Assembly: GCA_030680235.1 (NCBI GenBank)
Contig: JAUXWQ010000030.1
Coordinates: 1 to 64,000 of the forward strand
From: Coxiellaceae bacterium
Lineage (GTDB): Bacteria > Pseudomonadota > Gammaproteobacteria > Coxiellales > Coxiellaceae
Direction: 5' to 3'
Length of the DNA: 64,000 nt
A model generated the notes under the pieces. That model ran no database searches and was not told where the DNA came from. It saw only the letters and a list, made by a program, of their open reading frames with translations. Numbering within the stretch: the stretch's first letter is position 1; the number at the start of each line of letters is the position of its first letter. The translations under genes and the position numbers were made by a program. Below are positions 52,727 through 61,943 of this stretch, one piece after another.

Positions 52727-53902
52727 ATGGTGAAAAATTGCTTAATATATAAGGAAGCGCTAGTGACTCAAAAAAATAAAAAAATACTAATGGTTTTTAT
52801 TGAGCCAACGCCCTATATTCTAGATTTGCTTGAAAAAGGTTTTTATCCCATTAAGGATCAGTTAGATATTGTTTTTTTAGCGCAAAATTTAACGCAGCAG
52901 TGGGATCTAAAATCACGTTCTATTTCATTTGATATTATGCAATCTTGGAAACAAACTTTTCAGTTGTTGCATCATATTTTTATAAAAAGACGATATCAGT
53001 TATTGCATTTGGCTGGTTGGAGTAATCCTCTGACGATATTGTTAATAATGACTGCGCGTATTTTTTTCATTCCAGTGACAGTGGAAAGCGATACGCAATT
53101 GAATAAAAATTTACCCTTCTGGAAGCAAGCAGTAAAAAAAATAGTTTATCCAATTTTATTTAAATTTCCAAATGGGTTTTTGCCCGGCGGAACGCGACAA
53201 GCTAAGTATTTATCTTATTATGGCGTTAATGACTCTAAAATAACCAATGCGCAAATGACGGTTGATGTGGAATATATCAGAAAATATGTGGATGATATTT
53301 CCTTTTTAAAAAGAGAAGAAGAGCGGTTGAAGTATGGGGCTTTAAATGATGACGTGGTGTTTTTATTTGTAGGGCGGCTATTAGATTTCAAAGGTATTCG
53401 TGAGTTAATTTCTGCGATGAAATTAATTCAGGATGAGCGCGCAAAGTTGTGGATTGTGGGCAGCGGTGAGTTGATGCATGAGGTTCAACAATCGGCATTG
53501 AGCACCAGAAAAATAAAGTATTTTGGTAGAATAACGGGTGATGATTTATGGAAAATTTACAATGCAGCAGATGTGTTTGTATTACCGTCGCATGCTGAAG
53601 CATGGGGATTGGTAGTGAACGAAGCGATGGCTTCGCGTAAGCCGGTTATTGTAACAGAGGGAGTGGGTTGTGTGGATGATCTGGTTAGGCATGGTCAAGA
53701 AGGTTTAATTATTCAGCCAAAACAGGTTGACTCACTGTGCAACGCTATGTATTTTATGTTAGAAAATAATGAAAAAAGAAAAATAATGGCTGAAAATGCG
53801 TCGCGTCATATCTCAAGTTGGATATTGCAAAACGAAGCAAATAATATGATTTTTGGCTGGAAAAAAATTGCAAGGACTGAAGTTACCAATTACGTTTATT
53901 GA
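52727..53902 (+). CDS. GT4-family glycosyltransferase
   Basis: A 391-residue GT-B enzyme. The donor half has FLFVGRLLDFKGIRELISAM, LWIVGSGELMHEVQQS, and ADVFVLPSHAEAWGLVVNEA with the acidic pair. The N-terminal half ends in the hydrophobic LTILLIMTARIFFIPVTVES. A GTG at 52763 with AAGGAAG upstream is a strong alternative start, giving 379 residues. It is the fourth GT4 enzyme of the cluster. Confidence 0.88.
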   Translation: MVKNCLIYKEALVTQKNKKILMVFIEPTPYILDLLEKGFYPIKDQLDIVFLAQNLTQQWDLKSRSISFDIMQSWKQTFQLLHHIFIKRRYQLLHLAGWSNPLTILLIMTARIFFIPVTVESDTQLNKNLPFWKQAVKKIVYPILFKFPNGFLPGGTRQAKYLSYYGVNDSKITNAQMTVDVEYIRKYVDDISFLKREEERLKYGALNDDVVFLFVGRLLDFKGIRELISAMKLIQDERAKLWIVGSGELMHEVQQSALSTRKIKYFGRITGDDLWKIYNAADVFVLPSHAEAWGLVVNEAMASRKPVIVTEGVGCVDDLVRHGQEGLIIQPKQVDSLCNAMYFMLENNEKRKIMAENASRHISSWILQNEANNMIFGWKKIARTEVTNYVY

Positions 53903-53923
53903 TGAAAATGACAGGGCGGTTAT

Positions 53924-54862
53924 ATGACCTATTACAGTATGCAATTTGGCAAAAAATTTTTATGTTTTGGCATTGGGGCTGGATTAGGAAATAGATTATT
54001 GACCTGGGCTAGATGTCGTATTTTTTCAAACATACATGGTGGTACTGTAATAACACCCATTTGGGCGCGCCCTGCCCTTGGGCAAATCCTACGAGGAGGG
54101 GTTGATTACCCCAGTTATTGTCGACAAATTGCGCTGTGGGGTCTTTTTCAAAAACGTGCAGGTGATATGGGTGTTTTTGCTGGGTATTTTAAGACGCGTC
54201 TCCTGAAAGTGATTGATGAACCAAGTAATTTAAATGATTTTCCAAATGAAGCTAAAGATAAAAAGATAATTTTTCAACATAATGCCTCTAATAGTTTTCA
54301 ACCACTTAATGGCTGGTCTGATTTTCTGTATAATGAATTGCGTGTCATCACTAAAAAAAAATATCTTGCGCTTGCAGATAAGCATAAATCTATTCCAGTT
54401 GGTATTGTGGTGCGTTGTGGTAATGATTTTGACGACCCCGCTTCTGATGAGAGCATTATATTAAAACGTGGTGAAAAAACCCCAGTCAAATGGTTTGCAC
54501 GAATGCTACAGGTCATTCGAAATGAGATTGGTGTGGATGTAGAGGCCTATATTGTTTCAGATGGTACAAGGCAACAATTGGCTGAATTATTGGCAATGAA
54601 AAACACCCATTTTGTCAGACCAGGTTCTGCGATCAGCGATCTTCTCACTATTTCACGCGCAAAAGTGTTGCTTGCTGCTGGCAGTAGTAGTTTTGCAGCG
54701 TGGGCTTCTTTTTTAGGGCAGATGCCAAGTGCATCTCATCCAGGGCAGCCGTTAACTGCGTGGAATATCATTCCAACACGCCAACAATTTATTGGTGAAG
54801 TTAATCCGCATCATCCTGATCCAAACTTTATTGAACAAGTTAAGCAGGCACTAATAAAATAG
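53924..54862 (+). CDS. Possible fucosyltransferase-fold (GT11/GT23-like) protein
   Basis: A 312-residue protein. The start has FGIGAGLGNRLLTWARCRIF, like the GxGNRL loop of GT11/GT23 enzymes. Later are VGIVVRCGNDFDDPAS (like the H-x-R-x-G-D region), EAYIVSDG, and SAISDLLTISRAKVLLAAGS with SFAAWASFLGQ. These match the acceptor- and donor-site order of alpha-1,2- and O-fucosyltransferases. The assignment is inferred from weak motifs; a new transferase family is possible. It is 22 bases after the GT4 gene. Confidence 0.55.
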   Translation: MTYYSMQFGKKFLCFGIGAGLGNRLLTWARCRIFSNIHGGTVITPIWARPALGQILRGGVDYPSYCRQIALWGLFQKRAGDMGVFAGYFKTRLLKVIDEPSNLNDFPNEAKDKKIIFQHNASNSFQPLNGWSDFLYNELRVITKKKYLALADKHKSIPVGIVVRCGNDFDDPASDESIILKRGEKTPVKWFARMLQVIRNEIGVDVEAYIVSDGTRQQLAELLAMKNTHFVRPGSAISDLLTISRAKVLLAAGSSSFAAWASFLGQMPSASHPGQPLTAWNIIPTRQQFIGEVNPHHPDPNFIEQVKQALIK

Positions 54863-54891
54863 CGGGAAAAGAAATAAAGGGTTTTAAAAAT

Positions 54892-55001
54892 GTAACTACT
54901 TGCGTCTCATCGTATAAATAATGAAAAATGTCGATGTTGAGGTGATTTTTCGCGAAAAAGCCCCAACAGCGGCGTTTCTTTCTAACGGAGTGAGTAGTTA
55001 C
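54892..55001. mobile_element. MITE-like element, family 2 (copy E)
   Basis: A 110-bp non-coding element with ends GTAACTACT and AGTAGTTAC. It is flanked by the exact 8-bp repeat TTAAAAAT (54884-54891 and 55002-55009). Its reverse complement matches copy D at 46905-47028 apart from a short internal deletion of about 13 bp. It lies between the transferase gene and the wzb-like gene. Confidence 0.88.
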
Positions 55002-55088
55002 TTAAAAATAATGGTAAGTTTCCTGCTTGTTGATAAACCAACATCTGGTATCTTTGTTCTTTTTAGTAAATTAGGCTGCGTGTAATTT

Positions 55089-55541
55089 ATGTTTAATAAA
55101 ATTTTATTTGTTTGTGTGGGAAATATTTGTCGTAGTCCAATGGCAGAGTATTGGGCCAAAGATCAATTACAAAAAGCGGGCATAGAAAATGTTCAGATAA
55201 GCTCTGCAGGACTGCGGGCAATGGTAGGTGTGCCAGCTGTAGAAGAAACAGCGCAAATTATGAGCCGTTTTGACATTGATGTTGCTTTACATCGTGCGCA
55301 ACAGATTACCAAAGCGAATCTTATTGCATCAGATATTATTTTTGTAATGGAGTCTTGGCAAATTAAAGAAAGTTTATTTGTTTTTCCAGGTGCACATGGT
55401 AAGATTTTTACACTTGGGAAATGGTGTGATGAGGAAATTCGAGATCCTTATCGGCAAGGTTTAGAAGCGTTTGAATTGACTTTTGAATCGATAAAAGAGA
55501 ATTGGGCTCTTTGGCAGAATCAATTATGGCAAAATGGATGA
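55089..55541 (+). CDS. wzb: Low-molecular-weight protein-tyrosine phosphatase (Wzb-like)
   Basis: A 150-residue cytoplasmic phosphatase. The P-loop is LFVCVGNICRSPMAEYWA (Cys and Arg of C-x5-R) and the general acid is in EIRDPYRQGLEAFE. It removes phosphate from the Wzc tyrosine kinase to allow polysaccharide export. It comes right before wza-like (ATGA overlap) and wzc-like genes, as in capsule/colanic-acid loci. All catalytic residues are present. Confidence 0.93.
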   Translation: MFNKILFVCVGNICRSPMAEYWAKDQLQKAGIENVQISSAGLRAMVGVPAVEETAQIMSRFDIDVALHRAQQITKANLIASDIIFVMESWQIKESLFVFPGAHGKIFTLGKWCDEEIRDPYRQGLEAFELTFESIKENWALWQNQLWQNG

Positions 55542-56329
55542 GAATGGCAAAAAGGATTTTTTTTCTGTTGCTTGTGTTCATCATCACGGGTTGTGCTATG
55601 ACAGGCACTTACATGAATCCCAACATTCCTGCGCCTAGGTATACGATCAATGGACAAGTTCTCCGAGTGAAATACGCTATCATTACTCCAACCTTGGTTC
55701 AAAGTTTTAATGCTGTGCATTTTTATCGAATCGGTCCCTACGATATCCTCAATATTATCGTATGGGATCATCCTGAGTTGACGACGCCGACTACGCAAAT
55801 GACCTCAGTGGCTGATTCTGGCACCTTGGTGAGCGAAGATGGTTTAATTAGTTTCCCTTTTGCAGGGACTTTTAAGGTAGCGGGTTTAAGTATCCCTGAG
55901 GCACAGCAAGTCATTGCGCAGCATCTTTCTAGATATGTCCGTAATCCACAAGTTTCTGTTCGGGTTGTTGCGTTTCGCAGTCAAGAAGTGCAAGTGATGG
56001 GAGAGGTTGGGGGTGTTAAAACAATTCCATTAGCAGATAAACCGCTTACCTTGTTGGATGCCATTAATGGGGCGGGTGGCACGAGCTTAATGTCTGCAAA
56101 CACGACAAAAATCTTTGTGATTCGGGGCAATTTGCGGAGCTTGATCGTGTTTGCTTTAGACGCACAGTCTCCACAGAATATGATGGCTGCACAGCGCTTT
56201 GTTCTGAAAAACAACGATATTATTTATGTGCCACCGCTTCCTGTTACTGATTGGAGCCGTATTTTCAGTCAGCTATTCCCATTTTTTGCGACAGGATTAA
56301 CAACAGCTGCTACCGTAAAAGCATTTTAA
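55538..56329 (+). CDS. wza: Polysaccharide export lipoprotein (Wza-like)
   Basis: A 263-residue outer-membrane lipoprotein. The signal and lipobox are KRIFFLLLVFIITGC. Next are the Poly_export domain (FYRIGPYDILNIIVWDHPEL), the SLBB domain (VQVMGEVGGVKTIPLADKPL) and the end NNDIIYVPPLPVTDWSR. It forms the exit pore for the glycan. It is shorter than E. coli Wza (379) and may lack the second SLBB/C-terminal helix. Start ATGs at 55526 and 55544 are also possible; 55538 overlaps the wzb stop. Confidence 0.88.
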   Translation: MRMAKRIFFLLLVFIITGCAMTGTYMNPNIPAPRYTINGQVLRVKYAIITPTLVQSFNAVHFYRIGPYDILNIIVWDHPELTTPTTQMTSVADSGTLVSEDGLISFPFAGTFKVAGLSIPEAQQVIAQHLSRYVRNPQVSVRVVAFRSQEVQVMGEVGGVKTIPLADKPLTLLDAINGAGGTSLMSANTTKIFVIRGNLRSLIVFALDAQSPQNMMAAQRFVLKNNDIIYVPPLPVTDWSRIFSQLFPFFATGLTTAATVKAF

Positions 56330-56346
56330 TAGGGATGTGTGTAAAA

Positions 56347-58527
56347 ATGAAGGAAGCAAATGGATTACGCTCAGCCGCTGCGCGTCCGCAGACCGATCAG
56401 TATTTTGAGGTTGATTTTCGGACTGTCATTGGGTTAATTAAAAATAGCTATAAAGTTGTTCTTATTACTGTGGCGTTATTTCTGGCGGTTGGAGTGTATT
56501 ATGCAACGACCAGGCCGCCTACTTACTTGTCCAGCGCGCTCATTCAAACCAGTGACTCTGGTATTTCAGATATGTTGGGAGGTGCTAACTCAGGTTTCAG
56601 GCGTCTTGGTCGGTATGGCCAAAATGCCAGCGCCTTGCAAATTGCCTTAATACAATCTCCTTATGTGCTTGGAGATGTTGCAAGCCGATTGGGCTTAGAT
56701 ATCCGGGTTTCTCCAATCAAATCGAAGAAAAAACAACCCGTCAATTTGACAGTGAATTATTTAGATATTCCTAATGTGTTACTAGCAAAGCCATTAATGG
56801 TAGTTGCGGGGAGTAATGGACAATATAACGTATTTACAAATACGGGAGAAAAGATAGGAAGTGGACTAGTTGGTCAACTCTTATCTACTGATTATTTTGG
56901 GAAGCCATTTCAAATACGTGTTGCTTCCATGACACAGTGGCCGGGTGCAGAATTTATTATTCAAAAAACACCACAAACTGAAGTCGCAGCAAGTTTGTCG
57001 AATCATTTGGATGTTTCTGAAACAGCTGAAGGAACAGGAATATTAAAGTTGAGTTTTTCTGCAACCTCTCCAGAAAGGGCTCAGAAAATTTTGAATGTGA
57101 TTTTGACATCCTTGATTGAAAAAAATCAGCAGCAAAAATCCGAACATATGCATAAGATGATCGACTTTATGTCAAAGCAATTGCCTATTTATCAGGGGTC
57201 TGTGAATAAAACTGAAAATCAGTTAAATCAGTATGCGATCAAAAGTGGTGTTTTTGATGTGCAATCAACGGGTCAAGCGATGCTTTCGAACATTAATGCA
57301 CTTCAAAATACCTTGGAGGATTTAAAATTCAAGAAAATGGCATTGTTGGAAAAATACACACCACTTTTTCCTTTAGTGGTTAGCGTTTCGAAAAAAGAAG
57401 CCGAAGTAGAATCAAAAATAGATGAGTTACAGCAAAAATTAAAAGATCTTCCTAAGGTCACGCAAGGTGAGTTGTTGTTAAAAAACAATCTTAAGATACA
57501 AGATCAAATTTATACGAATATGCAAATTAAAATGCAAGAAGCAGAGTTAATGAACTCAAGTACAGAGAGTGGCATTACAGTTTTAACAACCGCATCGTAT
57601 CCGATTTCACCATTGTCTGTAAAAAAATGGATGTATATAAGTGCAAGTATTGTGCTTGGCTTTATCACTGCATTTTTTGCAATTTTCATTAAATTTTTAT
57701 TAGCGCCTGTCATTGATGATCCAGATGAGGTTGAAAGTGCTTTAAATGTTGCCGTAGTGGGTATTTTGCCTTTCAGTGGAAAACAGAATCGTCAAACTAA
57801 AATGGTAAAACGTGGGTACAAAAAACACTATTTATTGTCAACAGTAGATTCTAAAGAGATGTGTGTTGAAAGTTTGCGAAGCATGAGGACAACGATCCAA
57901 ATGCAGTTACTAGAAGCGCGTGATAATGTGTTGGCGATTACCAGTTGTAGTCCTGGGGTTGGAAAAAGTTTTATCTCTAGCAATCTCGCAAAATTATTTA
58001 CAGATCTGGGTAAGCGCGTCTTGTTAATTGATGCCGATCTGCGTTTGGGTAAACTGCACGATGTGTTTGGCATTTTTAAGATGCCAGGATTGTCAAATTA
58101 TTTGAATGGTACAGAGACAGATCTTTCGTTGATTATTCAGAAAGGAGTGGTGGGTACCTTAGACGTGATGACAACGGGGGCTTATCCAGGAAACCCAGCC
58201 GAATTGTTGGCAACTGATAAATTTTCAACTTTAATTCAATTATTAAAATTACAGTATGACTTAATTATTTTTGACACCCCCCCGGTACTTGCTGTGACAG
58301 ATCCTGTACTTTTACTGCGTGCTTCACAAGTAAACTTAATGGTTTTGGGCGTTGGAAAAGACCACATGAAAGCCGCGTTGCACGTTAAGCGATTATTTGA
58401 TAGGTCCAATGTTACATTAACTGGATTGGTTTTTAATCACATCTTAGAAAATAGGCCAGGTTTTGGGGCAGTCTATGGTGGATATCATTATGGTAAATAC
58501 AACTACAATTACGCATATGATAAATAA
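56347..58527 (+). CDS. wzc: Polysaccharide co-polymerase tyrosine autokinase (Wzc-like)
   Basis: A 726-residue inner-membrane protein. The first helix is VVLITVALFLAVGVYY, followed by a Wzz domain with coiled coils and a second helix near residue 425. The cytoplasmic BY-kinase has Walker A SCSPGVGKS near residue 533, Walker A' VLLIDADLRLGK and Walker B LIIFDTPP. The C-terminus holds seven Tyr (YGGYHYGKYNYNYAYDK), the autophosphorylation cluster. It sets chain length and gates export with Wza and Wzb. Complete. Confidence 0.94.
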   Translation: MKEANGLRSAAARPQTDQYFEVDFRTVIGLIKNSYKVVLITVALFLAVGVYYATTRPPTYLSSALIQTSDSGISDMLGGANSGFRRLGRYGQNASALQIALIQSPYVLGDVASRLGLDIRVSPIKSKKKQPVNLTVNYLDIPNVLLAKPLMVVAGSNGQYNVFTNTGEKIGSGLVGQLLSTDYFGKPFQIRVASMTQWPGAEFIIQKTPQTEVAASLSNHLDVSETAEGTGILKLSFSATSPERAQKILNVILTSLIEKNQQQKSEHMHKMIDFMSKQLPIYQGSVNKTENQLNQYAIKSGVFDVQSTGQAMLSNINALQNTLEDLKFKKMALLEKYTPLFPLVVSVSKKEAEVESKIDELQQKLKDLPKVTQGELLLKNNLKIQDQIYTNMQIKMQEAELMNSSTESGITVLTTASYPISPLSVKKWMYISASIVLGFITAFFAIFIKFLLAPVIDDPDEVESALNVAVVGILPFSGKQNRQTKMVKRGYKKHYLLSTVDSKEMCVESLRSMRTTIQMQLLEARDNVLAITSCSPGVGKSFISSNLAKLFTDLGKRVLLIDADLRLGKLHDVFGIFKMPGLSNYLNGTETDLSLIIQKGVVGTLDVMTTGAYPGNPAELLATDKFSTLIQLLKLQYDLIIFDTPPVLAVTDPVLLLRASQVNLMVLGVGKDHMKAALHVKRLFDRSNVTLTGLVFNHILENRPGFGAVYGGYHYGKYNYNYAYDK

Positions 58528-58641
58528 TATTATTTGTACGTAACAGTAAAATATAGTAACTATTTAGCCACGCTGAATATAAAAAAATGAGCGGATTGAG
58601 CAAAGTCTGAACAGTTGCAAAATATATAAAGTGAATACACA

Positions 58642-60408
58642 ATGAAAACTTTCTTCCAGCGCTATTTTTTCTTGCTTGACTCCCAAGCTAAAAAACAATT
58701 ACCGTTATTATTGCTCATTTTTATTTCTTCCTCTTTTCTAGATATCATTGGCATTGGATTAGTCGGTGCCTTTTTATTATTAATCGTTAATTTTTCCAGT
58801 ATGCTGCAAAAATTACCGTTAAGCCTTCAATATTTTCTAAATCAGTTTAATCAAAATCACGTTATCTTTACTATCGGTATTGGCTTAGTATTTGCCTTTA
58901 TTTTAAAAGGATTTTGGGGAATTTATTCGCAAAAAAGAATTGTGCTTTTTTCCTCCCAGTTTGCCGTCAGATTAAAAATGCGTTTAATGGCGGGGTTTCA
59001 AAATGCGGATTATGCTTTTCATTTGCAACAGAATTCTGCGTATTTAATGAATAAGATTTCTCAGGTAGATAATTTTTCTAACAATGTATTATTGGCATCA
59101 CTTAACATGCTGTCCTCACTTTTTATTGTCTGCAGTGTTATTGCTTGTCTTGTTTCTTTGCATCCACTAGTAACATTTTTTCTGGCGGCGATGATTGGAC
59201 TGCTTTTTTTATGCTATGAGATTTTTGTTAAAAATGACATTGTTCGAATGGGAAAAGAATTAGCAACCTCCGCGGGTGAAATTAATAAGTTTATATTACA
59301 AGCGATGGGTGGATTAAAAGAAATACGTGTATTGGGTAAGGAAAATTATTTTAGAAATAAATTAAATAACGTCATTTCTGGTTATGCCCAAGCATTGGCC
59401 ACTTTCAATTCTTTACAGTTAATTCCTCGTTACGCCGTAGAGTCTGCTGCCTCTATCTTTTTAGTCGGCTTGGTATTGGGTGCATTGGTTATTGGCACAA
59501 GCCCTGTCAATATGATTCCCACACTGGGTATCTTTGCCACAGCGTGTATTCGCTTATTGCCCACCATTAGTCAGCTTATTAGCCAATTTAGTCAAATTCG
59601 TAGTGGTGCTTTTACTACTCAGTTAATTTACGAAGAAATAAATCTATTAGAAAATACTTATAAGAAAAATTTAGAAGCGATTAGCAGCAGTTTAATTTTT
59701 AAATCTTTTTCCCTTGATCGGGTTTTATTTCGTTATCCTAATGCAAAACAAGATGCTTTAGATAATATTAATTTAACTTTGCATCGTGGCCAGTCTATTG
59801 GTTTCATGGGCGCATCAGGCGCTGGTAAAAGTACTTTGGTCAGTATTTTTTTGGGATTATTGTCTCCTGACGCGGGTCAATTACTCGTTGATGGTTTCAC
59901 AATTAATAATTTACGCGAATGGCTTAACAATTTTGCCTACATCCCCCAGGCTATCTTTTTATTAGACGACACTTTAAAACGCAATATTGCGCTAGGGACA
60001 GAAGATTGTGATATCGATAATCAAAAATTACAAGAAGCAATTGCGATGGCACAATTATCTGAGGTCGTTTCCGAATTACCGAATGGTGCAGATACTTTAA
60101 TTGGTGAAAATGGTGTGCGATTATCTGGCGGACAACGTCAGCGTGTTGCTCTTGCACGTGCGCTTTACTATGAGCGTGAAATTATTATCATGGATGAAGC
60201 GACTTCTGCATTAGACAACGAAACTGAGCGTGAAGTGATTAACTCAATTAAAAAATTACATGGTGTAAAAACATTGATTGTGGTTGCACATCGTCTCACA
60301 ACATTACAATACTGCGATGTGGTTTATAAGCTTGAAAAAGGACGGATTATTGCGCAAGGGTCTTTTGATGATGTGGTTCGAAAGCAGGAGGTTGTCGATG
60401 TTCATTGA
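58642..60408 (+). CDS. PglK-like ABC flippase (permease-ATPase fusion)
   Basis: A 588-residue half-transporter. Six N-terminal helices (LLLLIFISSSFLDIIGIG; FIVCSVIACLVSLHPLVTFF) are followed by an ATPase. That domain has Walker A GASGAGKST, the signature LSGGQRQRVALARAL, Walker B IIIMDEATSALD and the H-loop VAHRLTTL. The LDIIGIGLVGAFL start is typical of PglK/oligosaccharide-lipid flippases. It likely flips undecaprenyl-linked units. The next gene overlaps it by 11 bases. Confidence 0.9.
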   Translation: MKTFFQRYFFLLDSQAKKQLPLLLLIFISSSFLDIIGIGLVGAFLLLIVNFSSMLQKLPLSLQYFLNQFNQNHVIFTIGIGLVFAFILKGFWGIYSQKRIVLFSSQFAVRLKMRLMAGFQNADYAFHLQQNSAYLMNKISQVDNFSNNVLLASLNMLSSLFIVCSVIACLVSLHPLVTFFLAAMIGLLFLCYEIFVKNDIVRMGKELATSAGEINKFILQAMGGLKEIRVLGKENYFRNKLNNVISGYAQALATFNSLQLIPRYAVESAASIFLVGLVLGALVIGTSPVNMIPTLGIFATACIRLLPTISQLISQFSQIRSGAFTTQLIYEEINLLENTYKKNLEAISSSLIFKSFSLDRVLFRYPNAKQDALDNINLTLHRGQSIGFMGASGAGKSTLVSIFLGLLSPDAGQLLVDGFTINNLREWLNNFAYIPQAIFLLDDTLKRNIALGTEDCDIDNQKLQEAIAMAQLSEVVSELPNGADTLIGENGVRLSGGQRQRVALARALYYEREIIIMDEATSALDNETEREVINSIKKLHGVKTLIVVAHRLTTLQYCDVVYKLEKGRIIAQGSFDDVVRKQEVVDVH

Positions 60409-61171
60409 AAACAAGACGGAAACAAATTGTTTAGCGTGTGAGAATCTAATAGATCAATTAGAAATTGGTCGTGGTTATTCACTAGATTTATCCTTGACAC
60501 AAAGTGAATTAAACAATATTCGATCTTTGTTGAATTTGCACTGGTTAAAAAATATCAAAAAATATTCTCCAGAAAATCTAGAGCGATTCTCAGAAAATGG
60601 GATTGAACGTTATCACGAATTGTCACATTTGATTGATCATCATGAAGCTTGGCCAAAATCAAACCGTATTTTTCCACAGAGTAGTGTTGATTATATTAGA
60701 TCAACATCATTGATTAAGGATCTAGAAAAAATTTACGGAGATTTTTCTATTTCAGATGAGGAAAACATCGGTCGTGAAGAAATGTATTGGCGTTTGGTGA
60801 GACCTGCGCAATCTTCTGATATGGGAGCATTACATGCAGATGCCTGGTTTTGGGAGCTGGGTCATGGTATTACACCGCCGAATACAAAACGTGTGAAGGT
60901 GTGGATTGCTTTATTTTGCGAGCCAGGCCTTAGTGGGTTACGTGTTGTCCCTGAATCGCATAAAAAAATGTGGCCTTATCATGGCGAATATCGTGATGGA
61001 TTTATGAAGCCGCAAATTGATATCAAAGAAGAAGATGTGAGTGCACAAACCGTTTATACAAAACCGGGCGATGCGATCGTTTTTCATGATAGATTACTGC
61101 ATGGTGGAGCGCCGAATACAAGTAAAAAAACCAGGGTCAGTATGGAATTTACAATGCTTATACGACAATAA
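60398..61171 (+). CDS. PhyH-type Fe(II)/2-oxoglutarate dioxygenase
   Basis: A 257-residue protein of the phytanoyl-CoA dioxygenase family. Seen are GALHADAWFWELGHGI (HxD iron ligands), RVVPESHKKMW, and PGDAIVFHDRLLHGGAPNTS (distal His and the Arg region RVSMEF). It would hydroxylate a substrate using iron and 2-oxoglutarate. AGGAGG precedes the ATG at 60398. The tight overlap with the flippase gene suggests a role on the glycan or its lipid; that is inferred. Confidence 0.82.
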   Translation: MFIENKTETNCLACENLIDQLEIGRGYSLDLSLTQSELNNIRSLLNLHWLKNIKKYSPENLERFSENGIERYHELSHLIDHHEAWPKSNRIFPQSSVDYIRSTSLIKDLEKIYGDFSISDEENIGREEMYWRLVRPAQSSDMGALHADAWFWELGHGITPPNTKRVKVWIALFCEPGLSGLRVVPESHKKMWPYHGEYRDGFMKPQIDIKEEDVSAQTVYTKPGDAIVFHDRLLHGGAPNTSKKTRVSMEFTMLIRQ

Positions 61172-61198
61172 TTTACTTTGTTCAGCGATATATGCGAA

Positions 61199-61294
61199 CG
61201 AAGCGATTACCCCCTTCAAAAACCATAGGTATATAAACCTCTGACACCCCCTTGAAAAAGGGGTTGATTGCGTAGCAAGCAGGGGGATTTATAT
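61199..61294. repeat. G-rich/C-rich non-coding repeat, family 3 relative
   Basis: CCCCCTTGAAAAAGGGG and AGGGGGATTTATAT resemble the core of the element at 39370-39540, including the shared GCGAAGCG-like lead-in. It lies between the dioxygenase and SIS genes and may form a hairpin terminator. Confidence 0.55.
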
Positions 61295-61313
61295 AATAAC
61301 CAAGGAATATAAC

Positions 61314-61943
61314 ATGGATTGTTCAGTTGAAGTTAAGACGCAATCGGTCACCTTACAAAAATGCATAACGCATTTTGCAAATATTCTTTCCGACACAGAA
61401 ATCACAACACAGCCACAAGCAGTTTTATCCCTTGATCATGGTTTAAAATCAATATTAAAAATTTTAATTCATTGTCGCGAAAAATCTGGGACGGTTTATG
61501 TAATTGGTAATGGCGGAAGTGCTGCTATTGCAAGCCACATGGTAATCGATCTGGTCAATATGGTAAAAATGCGTGCCATGGCAATGCTTGATCCCGCGGT
61601 CACAACCTGTATTTCCAACGATTATGGTTATGAGCAAATTTATGCAAAACAGTTATCGCAATTTATACGATCAGAAGATATATTGATTGCAATCAGCAGC
61701 TCTGGCAATTCAAAAAACATTATCAATGCAGTTGATATTGCAAAAAAAACATCTGCAAAAGTGATTACGCTCAGTGGATTTTCTGAAAATAATGCATTGC
61801 GACAAGTGGGTGATTATAATCTGTGGTTGAATTCAAAAGACTATGGACAAGTTGAAATTGGCCATGCATTCTTATTGCATTATTTGACAGACCGCTTGGC
61901 AGAAATGCTGAAATCCGATATAAATTTTGAGGAGATGATATGA
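61314..61943 (+). CDS. SIS-domain sugar-phosphate isomerase (GmhA-like)
   Basis: A 209-residue protein with SIS motifs VYVIGNGGSAAIASHMVIDL, ILIAISSSGNSKNIINAV and HAFLLHYLTDRLAEML. GmhA converts sedoheptulose-7-phosphate to D-glycero-manno-heptose-7-phosphate; this may be a paralogue for a modified heptose in the glycan, as in Campylobacter capsules. It overlaps the next gene by 4 bases. No kinase or guanylyltransferase of that route is inside the window. Confidence 0.8.
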   Translation: MDCSVEVKTQSVTLQKCITHFANILSDTEITTQPQAVLSLDHGLKSILKILIHCREKSGTVYVIGNGGSAAIASHMVIDLVNMVKMRAMAMLDPAVTTCISNDYGYEQIYAKQLSQFIRSEDILIAISSSGNSKNIINAVDIAKKTSAKVITLSGFSENNALRQVGDYNLWLNSKDYGQVEIGHAFLLHYLTDRLAEMLKSDINFEEMI

